From: Oscillospiraceae bacterium
GTDB taxonomy: Bacteria > Bacillota > Clostridia > Oscillospirales > Oscillospiraceae
NCBI GenBank assembly: GCA_031288675.1
Contig: JAITQY010000022.1
Coordinates: 1-27,952, forward strand
Length of the DNA: 27,952 nt
Direction of reading: 5' to 3'
Shown here: in pieces, positions 15,267 to 23,058 of the stretch
Layout: each line of letters begins with the position of its first letter
Numbering within the stretch: position 1 is the stretch's first letter
The notes under the pieces: model-generated
Seen by the model: only the letters and a program-made list of their open reading frames with translations
What the model was told of the DNA's origin: nothing
The model's database searches: none
Program-made: the position numbers and the translations under genes

Positions 15267-16280
15267 ATGAAAACATCTGATTTTTACTATGATTTGCCGG
15301 CGGAGCTGATTGCTCAGACCCCTTTGGAACGGCGTGACGGTTCGCGGTTGCTGTGCCTTGACAGGCTCAGCGGAGCAACGGAACACCGACGCTTCAGCGA
15401 TTTGCCGGAACTTCTGCGTGAGGGAGATTTATTGGTACTGAACGACAGCCGCGTGCTTCCCGCGCGGCTGATTGGCCGCAAGGAGAGCGGCGGTACGGCG
15501 GAAATTTTGTTACTGCGTGACCTTGGAGACGACACGTGGGAATGTCTTGTTAAGCCGGGTAAGTCAATTCGCACGGGAACGCGGATAACGTTCGGCGAGG
15601 GTGAACTTACGGCGGTTATAACGGAAGTCTTGCCGGACGGAAACAGGCTTATCAGGTTTGAGTACTCCGGCGTTTTCTTAGAGGCACTTGAGCGGCTGGG
15701 AACAATGCCCTTGCCGCCGTATATCAAGGAGCGCCTGGAGGATCAGGAACGCTATCAAACGGTCTACAGCCGGGCGACAGGCAGCGCGGCGGCTCCGACA
15801 GCCGGACTGCATTTTACAGAAGAACTGATTGCGGATATTAAGCGGCGCGGGATAGAGATTCGTTACCTGACGCTGCACGTCGGACTTGGAACATTCCGCC
15901 CGGTCAAGACCGATAATATTTTAGAACACAAAATACATTCGGAGTTCGTGATCATTCCCGATGAAACAAAAGTTGCGGTACTTAGCGCAAAACGGGAGGG
16001 CAGGCGCGTAATAGCGGTAGGAACTACCGTCTGCCGCAGTTTAGAAAGCAATGTTATGAGCGGTACGGAAAACTCCGGCTGGGTGGATATTTTTATCTAT
16101 CCGGGATATGAGTTCAAGTTCGCGGACGCGCTTATTACTAATTTTCATCTCCCTGAGAGTACGTTAATTATGCTCGTCAGCGCATTCGCCGGACGTGAAA
16201 AAGTACTTGCGGCTTACAAAGAGGCGATACGTGAACGCTATCGGTTTTTCAGCTTCGGGGATGCGATGATGATTAAATGA
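15267..16280 (+). CDS. queA: tRNA preQ1(34) S-adenosylmethionine ribosyltransferase-isomerase QueA
   Basis: QueA transfers the ribosyl part of SAM to 7-aminomethyl-7-deazaguanine at the tRNA wobble position, making epoxyqueuosine. The 337-residue protein has the family's start FYYDLPAELIAQTPLERRDGSR, the segment LNDSRVLPARL, TAGLHFTEEL, HVGLGTFRPV, and the ending TNFHLPESTLIMLVSAFAG. ATG 15267 (MKTSDFYYDLP) is the start by family alignment; an in-frame TTG at 15225 would add residues not seen in the family. The ribosome site (AAAG) is weak. No other queuosine gene is in the window. Confidence 0.96.
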   Translation: MKTSDFYYDLPAELIAQTPLERRDGSRLLCLDRLSGATEHRRFSDLPELLREGDLLVLNDSRVLPARLIGRKESGGTAEILLLRDLGDDTWECLVKPGKSIRTGTRITFGEGELTAVITEVLPDGNRLIRFEYSGVFLEALERLGTMPLPPYIKERLEDQERYQTVYSRATGSAAAPTAGLHFTEELIADIKRRGIEIRYLTLHVGLGTFRPVKTDNILEHKIHSEFVIIPDETKVAVLSAKREGRRVIAVGTTVCRSLESNVMSGTENSGWVDIFIYPGYEFKFADALITNFHLPESTLIMLVSAFAGREKVLAAYKEAIRERYRFFSFGDAMMIK

Positions 16281-16307
16281 CTAATTGAATTTTTAGCAAC
16301 AAATATG

Positions 16308-16336
16308 TTGACAAATTAATTGCTTTGGAGCATAAT
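16308..16336 (+). promoter_or_regulatory. Promoter of the Phd/RelE-type toxin-antitoxin pair
   Basis: TTGACA (16308-16313), a 17-base spacer and CATAAT (16331-16336), the same box sequences as the hicAB promoter. A short inverted repeat, CAACA (16297-16301) and TGTTG (16306-16310), overlaps the -35 and could be an operator. The repeat is only 5 bp per arm, so the operator call is weak. Confidence 0.7.
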
Positions 16337-16372
16337 ATAGTTACAGATAAATTCAGTGAGGAGATAATTAAA

Positions 16373-16702
16373 ATGTTAAACAATATCGCTATAAGCAATG
16401 CGTTAGACGCGTTGGTTCCAATTTCACGTTTTAATAAGGGTGAAGCAAGTAAAATTTTTGAAGAGGTTCGGGCGACCGGCTGTAAAATCGTCGTGAAGAA
16501 TAACGTTCCCGCGTGCGTATTGCTCACTCCTGAGAGGTATAAAGAGCTTATGGAGGAAATAGAAGACCAGTATTTTCTTGCATTAGCTGAGGAGCGGTTA
16601 AAGAATGATAGCGGCGTGACATATACTTTTGAGGAAGTACTTGCCGAATCCGGGCTGACACTTGCGGATATTGACGCTATGGAGGATGTAGAGATAGAAT
16701 GA
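16373..16702 (+). CDS. Phd/YefM-family antitoxin
   Basis: A 109-residue antitoxin. The N-terminal 60 residues follow the Phd/YefM fold: ISNALDALVPISRFNKGEAS, then KIVVKNNVPACVLLTPERY, where the VxxNxxPxxVLL strand and following ERYKEL helix are typical. The C-terminal acidic half would wrap the toxin. ATG 16373 is chosen because GAGGAG (16358-16363) lies upstream; an in-frame start at 16325 is upstream of the likely transcription start. The stop overlaps the toxin start by 4 bases (ATGA), so the two are coupled. Autorepression through the promoter is expected for the family. Confidence 0.85.
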   Translation: MLNNIAISNALDALVPISRFNKGEASKIFEEVRATGCKIVVKNNVPACVLLTPERYKELMEEIEDQYFLALAEERLKNDSGVTYTFEEVLAESGLTLADIDAMEDVEIE

Positions 16703-17022
16703 ATACGTGGGAAGTTGAATTTACCGCAGAAGCCGTTAAAGACCGTGACGCACTTAACTCCTCTGTAAGAAATCAAGTTTACAAAGCTATACGCAAGGTC
16801 TCCCAAAACCCTCTGCCGAAAAACGAGGGCGGATACGGAGAGCCTCTTGGGAATAAGCAGGGTCATAATTTAACAGGCTTGTGTAAGATAAAATTGCTGA
16901 AGCTCGGGATTAGGGTTATTTACAAAGCGGTGCGGGAAAACGGAGTAATGAAAATCATTGTTATTGCCGCGCGCGCAGATGATGAAGTCTATGAGATTGC
17001 CGCGAAAAGGATTGACAGTTAA
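16699..17022 (+). CDS. RelE/ParE-superfamily toxin
   Basis: A 107-residue basic protein with the RelE/ParE fold: WEVEFTAEAVKDRDAL at the N-terminus, a helix with NQVYKAIRKVSQNPLP, then GHNLTGLCKIKLLKLGIRVIYKAV and a final strand IIVIAARADDEVYEIAAKR. The central LxGLxKIKLxxxGIRVIY and late IIVIAA-R-DxEVYEIA fit mRNA-cleaving RelE members more than gyrase-targeting ParE, but the target is not provable here. It follows its antitoxin with a 4-base overlap and ends just before a strong hairpin. Confidence 0.85.
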   Translation: MNTWEVEFTAEAVKDRDALNSSVRNQVYKAIRKVSQNPLPKNEGGYGEPLGNKQGHNLTGLCKIKLLKLGIRVIYKAVRENGVMKIIVIAARADDEVYEIAAKRIDS

Positions 17023-17037
17023 TGAAAGAATATAAAT

Positions 17038-17068
17038 AACAGTCCGCTGATGAATACAGCGGACTGTT
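17038..17068. terminator. Bidirectional terminator between toxin gene and clpE-like gene
   Basis: A perfect 12-bp stem (AACAGTCCGCTG at 17038-17049, complement at 17057-17068) with a 7-base loop is followed by ACAGTTTT on the + strand and by ATTTATATTCTTT on the - strand. It separates two convergent transcripts and can serve both. Confidence 0.85.
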
Positions 17069-17082
17069 ACAGTTTTAAGCAA

Positions 17083-19485
17083 TTATTCTTCGGGCGACAC
17101 TTCTATTTTTTCGTCGCTGACTTTCAGGCGGAGGTCACGAATCGGGGCGGCATAGTTCGTAACGATGACCTCAGTGACATTGCCTTCGACCTCTTTTTGG
17201 ATTAGACGGCGCAGGTTACGCGCTCCGTAAGTGAGACTATAGGCTTTCTTAGCGAGATATTGCAGAAGGGACGTATCATAAATCAGCGTGTAGTTTTTCT
17301 CCGCCATACTGTCCTGGAGTTCGTGCATCATAATATCCGCTATGTGGATGAAGTCCTGTTCGGAAAGCTTATTGAAGTAAACTATCTCATCTACGCGGTT
17401 GATAAATTCCGGGCGGAGAAATTCTTTAAGCGATTTTTCCGCTTTGGTTTTGTCAAGCTCGCCTGCGGTCATTCCGAAGCCCAGCGAAGTACCCTTTATC
17501 TCACTTCCGGCGTTTGTGGTCATGATAATAACGGTGTTTTCAAAGTTCACGGTACGTCCGTGCGCGTCAGTAAGCCGTCCGTCATCGAGAATTTGCAGAA
17601 GCATATTAAGCACGTCTGGATGCGCCTTTTCGATTTCGTCAAAGAGAATAACGGAGTAAGGACGGCGGCGGATTTTTTCCGTTAACTGACCTGCCTCGTC
17701 ATAGCCGACATAGCCCGGAGGGCTGCCGACAAGCCGGCTTGCGCTGTGCTTCTCCATATACTCTGACATATCAATGCGGATAAGCGATTCCGGGGAATTA
17801 AATAAATCCTCTGAAAGCTGTTTGACAAGCTCCGTTTTTCCAACGCCTGTAGATCCGACGAAGATGAAGCTCACAGGTTTACGCTTAGAGCTGATTCCGA
17901 CCCTATTCCGTCGAATCGCGGAGCATACTGCGTCAATTGCCGCATCCTGACCTATCAGGCGCGATTTCAAACGTAAATCAAGTTTAGAGAGTTTCTCGAA
18001 CTCATCCTCACGGATTGCGCTTGCGGGAATCTTTGTCCATTGCTCAATTACGTAGGCAAGGTCTTCTGTGCTTAACACAGGCTTTTCTTTTTGAAGTAAA
18101 AGAGAAAGCTCGTCATTAAGGCGTATTTCGGAGCTTCTGATGTCCGCAAGCCTGTGGTGAATCTCGTCCGTCGGCTCAAGGGAGAGCAGATATTCGCGCT
18201 CTAAGCCAAGGTCGGCAATATCTTTTTTGACTTGTCCGGTGCGGGCAATGCTGCTGGTTTTAAGGTTCAGGCGCGAAGCCGCCTCGTCAATCAGATCAAT
18301 GGCTTTGTCCGGCAGATAGCGGTCGGTAATATAGCGTTCCGACATCAGCACCGCCTGACGCGCGACGTCGTCAGAAATCTTTACCGCGTGATAATCTTCG
18401 TAATAGCGTGTAACGCCTTTTATAATCTCAATGGCGTCCGAAATAGACGGTTCAGAGACGCTGATAGGTTGAAAACGGCGTTCTAATGCCGCGTCACGCT
18501 CTATGTTTTTGCGGTATTCGTTAAAAGTCGTTGCGCCGATAACCTGAATCTCACCGCGGCTGAGCGCGGGCTTGAGGATATTGGCGGCGTTCATAGAACC
18601 TTCGGCGTCACCAGCGCCGATAATAGTGTGAATCTCATCAATGAAAAGAAGGATGTTCCCTGCGGCTTTGACGTGTTCGATAAGGTTTTTCATACGCTGC
18701 TCGAACTGACCGCGGAACTGCGTTCCGGCTACAAGAGCGGTCATATCGACGGATAAAAGCTCCTTTCCGCGCAATTTGAGCGGAACTTCGTTAGATGATA
18801 TTCGCAAAGCAAGCCCCTCCGCAATGGCGGTTTTACCGACGCCGGGTTCACCGATAAGGCAGGGATTATTCTTTGTGCGGCGGTTAAGTATCTGAATTAG
18901 ACGTTCCGTTTCAGTTTCGCGTCCGATGATGTTGTCGATTTCGTTGTTACGCGCCCGGCGTGTGAGGGAGACGCAGTACATCTCTAAGAATTTGTCACGC
19001 TTTTCCTTTTGCTTTTTCTCGGACTGCTCTTTTTTTGTATCCTTGCCCGGTTTTTCATTAGGCGCGGCACGTCCGTCAGGAGCGCTTCGGGCGAGCATAT
19101 TCTTCATAAACGGAAAGATAGGACCGTCCTCATCGTTATAATCTTCATCGTCCGCTGAGTCCTCTTCTTCGAGTTTCTTAATAAACGATGATATTTCCGG
19201 CGGTTCGCTTTCAGAGCCTTCATCCTGATCCGAATCCGGATTGCCCTCCATTAGCTGACGGAACATTCCTCCGTCGGCAAACGCGTCGCGCATACCGTCG
19301 TTGAGCATATCTATGTCATCTTCGGATAATCCCATACTCTTGATGATGTCGTCAAGCTGCTGAAAATTATGCTTGCGCGCGCACTTCATACAATATCCGC
19401 GCTGAGTAGTCTTGCCGTTCTCGACGGCGGTAACAAAGACGACTGCAATATTCTTTTTACATTCGTCACATATCGGAGCTGCCAT
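17083..19485 (-). CDS. ClpE-like ATP-dependent Clp protease unfoldase with N-terminal zinc finger
   Basis: An 800-residue HSP100 unfoldase that would feed proteins to ClpP. A zinc finger with Cys6, Cys9, Cys32 and Cys35 replaces the double Clp-N repeat of ClpC, as in ClpE. An acidic and then basic linker (about 83-165) follows. The first AAA+ domain has Walker A GEPGVGKT (212-219) and Walker B LLFIDE; a short coiled middle segment (about 410-470) follows. The second AAA+ domain has Walker A GSTGVGKT (544-551), Walker B ILFDE (613-617) and LGF (668-670), the ClpP-docking loop. Its start overlaps the upstream CDP-alcohol transferase gene by 20 bases. No McsA/McsB or CtsR gene is beside it. Confidence 0.9.
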   Translation of the reverse strand: MAAPICDECKKNIAVVFVTAVENGKTTQRGYCMKCARKHNFQQLDDIIKSMGLSEDDIDMLNDGMRDAFADGGMFRQLMEGNPDSDQDEGSESEPPEISSFIKKLEEEDSADDEDYNDEDGPIFPFMKNMLARSAPDGRAAPNEKPGKDTKKEQSEKKQKEKRDKFLEMYCVSLTRRARNNEIDNIIGRETETERLIQILNRRTKNNPCLIGEPGVGKTAIAEGLALRISSNEVPLKLRGKELLSVDMTALVAGTQFRGQFEQRMKNLIEHVKAAGNILLFIDEIHTIIGAGDAEGSMNAANILKPALSRGEIQVIGATTFNEYRKNIERDAALERRFQPISVSEPSISDAIEIIKGVTRYYEDYHAVKISDDVARQAVLMSERYITDRYLPDKAIDLIDEAASRLNLKTSSIARTGQVKKDIADLGLEREYLLSLEPTDEIHHRLADIRSSEIRLNDELSLLLQKEKPVLSTEDLAYVIEQWTKIPASAIREDEFEKLSKLDLRLKSRLIGQDAAIDAVCSAIRRNRVGISSKRKPVSFIFVGSTGVGKTELVKQLSEDLFNSPESLIRIDMSEYMEKHSASRLVGSPPGYVGYDEAGQLTEKIRRRPYSVILFDEIEKAHPDVLNMLLQILDDGRLTDAHGRTVNFENTVIIMTTNAGSEIKGTSLGFGMTAGELDKTKAEKSLKEFLRPEFINRVDEIVYFNKLSEQDFIHIADIMMHELQDSMAEKNYTLIYDTSLLQYLAKKAYSLTYGARNLRRLIQKEVEGNVTEVIVTNYAAPIRDLRLKVSDEKIEVSPEE

Positions 19486-20032
19486 TTAGTTTATTCTCTT
19501 TCATTTTTAATTGAATCGCTATATATTTTTGGATATAACTTGCGAAAGCGAGCAGCATAACGACAATCGCCGCCCCAATCATTATATTAGGAACAGGTTG
19601 CGGAATGTGTCCGTTTGCGACTATAAGTATAACACAGACCGTAAAAAATACAACTGTTGAAATTTTACCAAACAAGTTAGATGAGGGAATATCCGATAAT
19701 TTATGCCGTAGAATAAATCCGCCGACTGCCATAAGGCTCTCCTTGACAAAGAAGAAAATCAGCGCCCACATCGGCACGATCTTATCAATTGTAACGCACA
19801 GCAGTACCGAGAAAGTCATCAGCTTATCAGCCATAGGGTCAAGCAGCCTACCCAGCGGAGACGTCATATTATACTTACGGGCTATATACCCGTCTAATAC
19901 GTCCGTAAGTGAGGCGACCCCGTAAATCAGCACGGAGCGCAAACCGGAATATTCGCCGCCGTCAAAATACGTGACGATAAACACCGGAACGAGACATAAT
20001 CTGAAAATTGAAAGTAGGTTTGGTAAATTCAT
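19466..20032 (-). CDS. Second CDP-alcohol phosphatidyltransferase (PgsA- or cardiolipin-synthase-like)
   Basis: A 188-residue membrane protein starting MNLPNLLSIFRLCLVPVF, typical for the PgsA group, with the signature DGYIAR followed by GRLLDPMAD at the right spacing, and four or five hydrophobic helices. It is a paralogue of the enzyme at 14532-15083. One of the two may make phosphatidylglycerol phosphate and the other another phospholipid such as cardiolipin, but the motif does not tell them apart. It overlaps the clpE-like gene by 20 bases, so the two are co-transcribed. No Shine-Dalgarno is visible before ATG 20032, and no convincing promoter lies in the 115 bases upstream. Confidence 0.9.
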   Translation of the reverse strand: MNLPNLLSIFRLCLVPVFIVTYFDGGEYSGLRSVLIYGVASLTDVLDGYIARKYNMTSPLGRLLDPMADKLMTFSVLLCVTIDKIVPMWALIFFFVKESLMAVGGFILRHKLSDIPSSNLFGKISTVVFFTVCVILIVANGHIPQPVPNIMIGAAIVVMLLAFASYIQKYIAIQLKMKENKLNGSSDM

Positions 20033-20112
20033 TAAATTAGTAAATAGATGTGAATGGTCAGCAGATGAGGGAATACCTCTATCACGCTGCGGGTGATAAC
20101 CATAGTGTTCTT

Positions 20113-20136
20113 CGGGGCGGTTATATAACCGCCCCG
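20113..20136. terminator. GC-rich palindromic hairpin after the SLH gene
   Basis: A 24-base perfect palindrome with arms CGGGGCGGTT and AACCGCCCCG around ATAT lies 11 bases after the SLH stop. It lacks a U-tract on either strand, so it is not a classic intrinsic terminator. It may stabilise the 3' end or halt transcription with Rho. A weaker inverted repeat TATCAC/GTGATA (20080-20098) lies next to it. Confidence 0.55.
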
Positions 20137-20147
20137 CGCTGAAAATC

Positions 20148-22046
20148 CTATGTCTTGTTATAAGATTTAATTACGATTAGTGTCGCGGTGAATACGCCGC
20201 TTTCATACGCGCCGTATACGGTCAAAGTGATATTTTTCATATCTTTATTGTTAGCGAAGTTGCGGTCAAAACTTCTTGCGTCGTGGTATTCATTGTTTTT
20301 GTAATCAAGGATTTGAGTATCGTTGGTAACCGTGATTTTGCGCGGAGTTCCGTTGACCAGCACCACAAGTTCCTCGTCCGCTCGGGAATAGGAAACTAAA
20401 GTGCCTTCATATTCTCCGGCGAGCGTGATCTCTCCGGCTTCAGCGTAGATTTCCATTACGACTTCATTAAGAAGCGAGAGTACGACGTAATCGCCGACAT
20501 TGATGTCAAGCATAGTGCTTCCGTCATTCTTATCCTCGTCAAATGTAACGATAACGTCTTTGTCTACCTTGTAAATTACGGCAGTGGAATCAGCGTCGTT
20601 TGCGTATTGCTTGACCGCGACAGTCCAGCCGTTGGCGGTCTTGCTTATAGCGGTAACATAGCCGTGAACTCCGCCGGCGTAAGTTTCAAGGTTCATAAGC
20701 TTGATTTTACCGCGCTCAACGGTTATATCCGCGTGGTCGCCCTCGCGAAGATCGGTAATCGTGATGACCTTGCCGTTGCGCTCCATCTCCGGAAGATTGG
20801 AGACGTCAAACGGCAGAATATAGACGTCGCCGTTGCCTGCGGTAAGCGTAATGCTGCCCGGGGATTCAAACACTATCTTTGTCAGAACTCCGCTTAGCGT
20901 GTAATTCGCGCGGGTAATGCGAATTTCCGCGATTTCTTTTTTCGCGTTCAGGCGGGCAATCACGAACCCGGCGGGATAAGCTTTCAGCGTGGTGTAAGTC
21001 TCGCGGTCTCCGCTGGCGGAAGATTTGCAGTCTGCGGCTACGTCGTATAAAGCGGTTTTGCCGGTGTGATAGTTTTCAATCTCGACTCTTGGCGCGGCGG
21101 AGGAACCCAGTACGGCGCTGAGCATTCCGACAGCATAGTCGGCGGTGTTGTCGATATAATAGTTCGCAACCCTGCCGTCCTTGTCAAGGTACAGCGTAAC
21201 GAAGTTGCCCGTGTCAGAGAGGACTTTTACGCTTGAATCTTTGTATGTCGGAACGATGTCTAACCCGACTTTAAGCTGGCGGTAACGTCCTGCCGTATCG
21301 GTAATGACCATAGCGCTTCCGCTGTGGCTGATAATAACGCCCTCAATTTTGCTGTCGTTGTCAATACCCTGAATCTGCGGCGGAGTAGCATAGCTGCGCT
21401 CGCGGTATTTCAGCGCTTTGTTGAACATCGTGGCGGCAACCGCGCGGCTTACGTCGCTGCCGGGATTAAAGTTGCGGTTTTCATCGCCTTGCAGGACGTT
21501 AATGTCATACATCAGCGCGATGTAATCCATATAGCGCGACGGGATTTTCGTTGCGTCCGCAAAGTCCGGCGTACGGCGGTCAAGCTTTTCTTCCATAAGT
21601 ACGCCGCGTACAAGCCACATAGCAAGGACTTCTTTCTTTATCGGCGCGTTGAATTTCTCCGGAGCCGCGCCGCGAACCTCCGTGTCAAGCACCGCGCCGG
21701 AGGCAAGGCAGATTGCCAAAGCGTCCCGCGCCCACGTCGGTCCGCCGGCTTGGATTATTTCCTTAGACGCCGGACCGTATTGGTTAAGAATAAACTCTTT
21801 TTCTAAATCGGTTATTTGATAGAGACGGCTGATGATTGCTATGGTTTCGGCAACTGAAATCGTAGCGTTTGGTTTGATGGAGCCGTCGGGATAGCCCTCT
21901 AAAAGTCCGCGCTCCGCGCATTCTTCCATATCAGTGCGCGACCAGTGCCCCACAAGATCAGGGAAAGTCGCCGCGCCCGCGCTTGTAAGCGCGAACCCGA
22001 ATACGATCGCAAACGTAAGAACAAGCGATAAAGTTTTCTTCAGCAT
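20148..22046 (-). CDS. SLH-domain surface protein
   Basis: A 632-residue exported protein. A signal peptide of about 26 residues (MLKKTLSLVLTFAIVFGFAL, ending near TSAGAA) precedes three S-layer homology modules. The first is clear (FPDLVGHWSRTDMEECAERG, then GYPDGSIKPN), the second is divergent, and the third (FADATKIPSRYMDYIALMYD, then NFNPGSDVSRAVAATMFN) is clear again. They would attach the protein to the secondary wall polymer. The rest (about 220-632) is a series of beta-rich repeats with no known domain recognised. AAGGAG precedes the ATG and a near-consensus promoter lies 65 bases upstream, suggesting strong expression. It is a candidate envelope protein of unknown function. Confidence 0.85.
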   Translation of the reverse strand: MLKKTLSLVLTFAIVFGFALTSAGAATFPDLVGHWSRTDMEECAERGLLEGYPDGSIKPNATISVAETIAIISRLYQITDLEKEFILNQYGPASKEIIQAGGPTWARDALAICLASGAVLDTEVRGAAPEKFNAPIKKEVLAMWLVRGVLMEEKLDRRTPDFADATKIPSRYMDYIALMYDINVLQGDENRNFNPGSDVSRAVAATMFNKALKYRERSYATPPQIQGIDNDSKIEGVIISHSGSAMVITDTAGRYRQLKVGLDIVPTYKDSSVKVLSDTGNFVTLYLDKDGRVANYYIDNTADYAVGMLSAVLGSSAAPRVEIENYHTGKTALYDVAADCKSSASGDRETYTTLKAYPAGFVIARLNAKKEIAEIRITRANYTLSGVLTKIVFESPGSITLTAGNGDVYILPFDVSNLPEMERNGKVITITDLREGDHADITVERGKIKLMNLETYAGGVHGYVTAISKTANGWTVAVKQYANDADSTAVIYKVDKDVIVTFDEDKNDGSTMLDINVGDYVVLSLLNEVVMEIYAEAGEITLAGEYEGTLVSYSRADEELVVLVNGTPRKITVTNDTQILDYKNNEYHDARSFDRNFANNKDMKNITLTVYGAYESGVFTATLIVIKSYNKT

Positions 22047-22110
22047 AGTTGGTCACTCCTTATGTATTGCCGTTATCCGGCAAGATACTCAGAATTTTTG
22101 TACAACTTAT

Positions 22111-22139
22111 ATTATACCACAAAACTCCGCGAATTGCAA
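22111..22139 (-). promoter_or_regulatory. Promoter of the SLH gene
   Basis: On the - strand, TTGCAA (22139-22134), a 17-base spacer ending TTGTGG, and a perfect TATAAT (22116-22111). The leader is about 58 bases. This is the best promoter match in the window and shares its -35 and spacer end with the dnaA promoter. Confidence 0.88.
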
Positions 22140-22236
22140 TAGCAAAAAAAGAATTTACTGTTAACAAACTTTTACAGTTTTGAAAAAACTTTTGTAATAA
22201 TGAATATTTACGCTCATTGTAACAATAACCTTTTGT

Positions 22237-23049
22237 ATGAAAGTTTTTGACGCGCACGCTGATACTCTGTCCGCAACGGAGAAATTAGATATTCACACAG
22301 CTCCGGATACGGAGCTTACGCGGATATACGCGATTTGGGGCGGCGCGGAAGCAACGTATGAATCGCGTTATCTGCCGTTACTGAAGCGCTGGCGTGAGGC
22401 AAAATTCAACGATACCTCCGCGATGTTGTCCGTGGAAGGCGCGCACGTATTGGACTGCTCGCTGGAGCGGCTTCGTGACGCTGCCGCTGACGGGGTTTGT
22501 GCGGTAACGCTTACATGGAATAACGCGAACTCAGTTTCCGGTAGCTGTGCGGATAATTATGACTGCGGGCTGACGCGTTTCGGGCGGACGTTCGTCCGTG
22601 AATGTGAAAGACTGAATGTAACCGTTGACGCCGCGCACCTCTCTGAGCGCGGATTTTACGATGTTGCGGAGATGTGCGCTAAGCCGTTTGCGGTAACTCA
22701 CGCTAACAGCGCGGCGGTTTGTCCCCACCGGAGGAACCTCTCCGACGACCAATTCCGGACGCTGATACAGACAGGCGGCGCGGCGGGAATCACCTTTCAT
22801 CAGGATTTTGCCGGCGGTGCTGAAATCGACCGCCTTGTCCGGCACATTATGCACTGGTTAGATTTCGACGGCGGAGAGAACGCTATTGGCATAGGGACGG
22901 ACTTTGACGGCGGAATTACGCCGGTTCGCGGATTAGAAGACGATAGCGGATTTATCTGGCTGTTTGACGAATTAATTCTGCGCGGAGTTTCCGCTGAAAC
23001 CGCTAATAAAATTATGTACGGCAACTGGGCGCGGATATTCAAGACATGA
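22237..23049 (+). CDS. Membrane-dipeptidase-like metallopeptidase (family M19)
   Basis: A 270-residue protein of the renal dipeptidase family (M19), two-zinc enzymes that hydrolyse dipeptides. It has the N-terminal metal pair HADT (His7, Asp9), the bridging glutamate in LSVEGAH, a histidine in VTHANSAAV, another in GITFHQDF, and the closing GIGTDFDG. All the usual ligands are present, but the protein is shorter than most M19 members (usually above 300). No signal peptide is seen, so it is probably cytoplasmic. ATG 22237 has no Shine-Dalgarno sequence and no clear promoter upstream. It is the only + strand gene in the right-hand part and converges with the M24 gene. Confidence 0.9.
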   Translation: MKVFDAHADTLSATEKLDIHTAPDTELTRIYAIWGGAEATYESRYLPLLKRWREAKFNDTSAMLSVEGAHVLDCSLERLRDAAADGVCAVTLTWNNANSVSGSCADNYDCGLTRFGRTFVRECERLNVTVDAAHLSERGFYDVAEMCAKPFAVTHANSAAVCPHRRNLSDDQFRTLIQTGGAAGITFHQDFAGGAEIDRLVRHIMHWLDFDGGENAIGIGTDFDGGITPVRGLEDDSGFIWLFDELILRGVSAETANKIMYGNWARIFKT

Positions 23050-23058
23050 ATTACTTTT

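Noticed and set aside
22170..22236. Promoter for the M19 dipeptidase (TTTACA with TAATAA)
   Set aside because: Several overlapping weak possibilities in an AT-rich region; none clearly better than chance.
22060..22257. 65-codon - strand frame between the SLH and dipeptidase genes
   Set aside because: It covers the SLH promoter and leader, and shows no protein family features.
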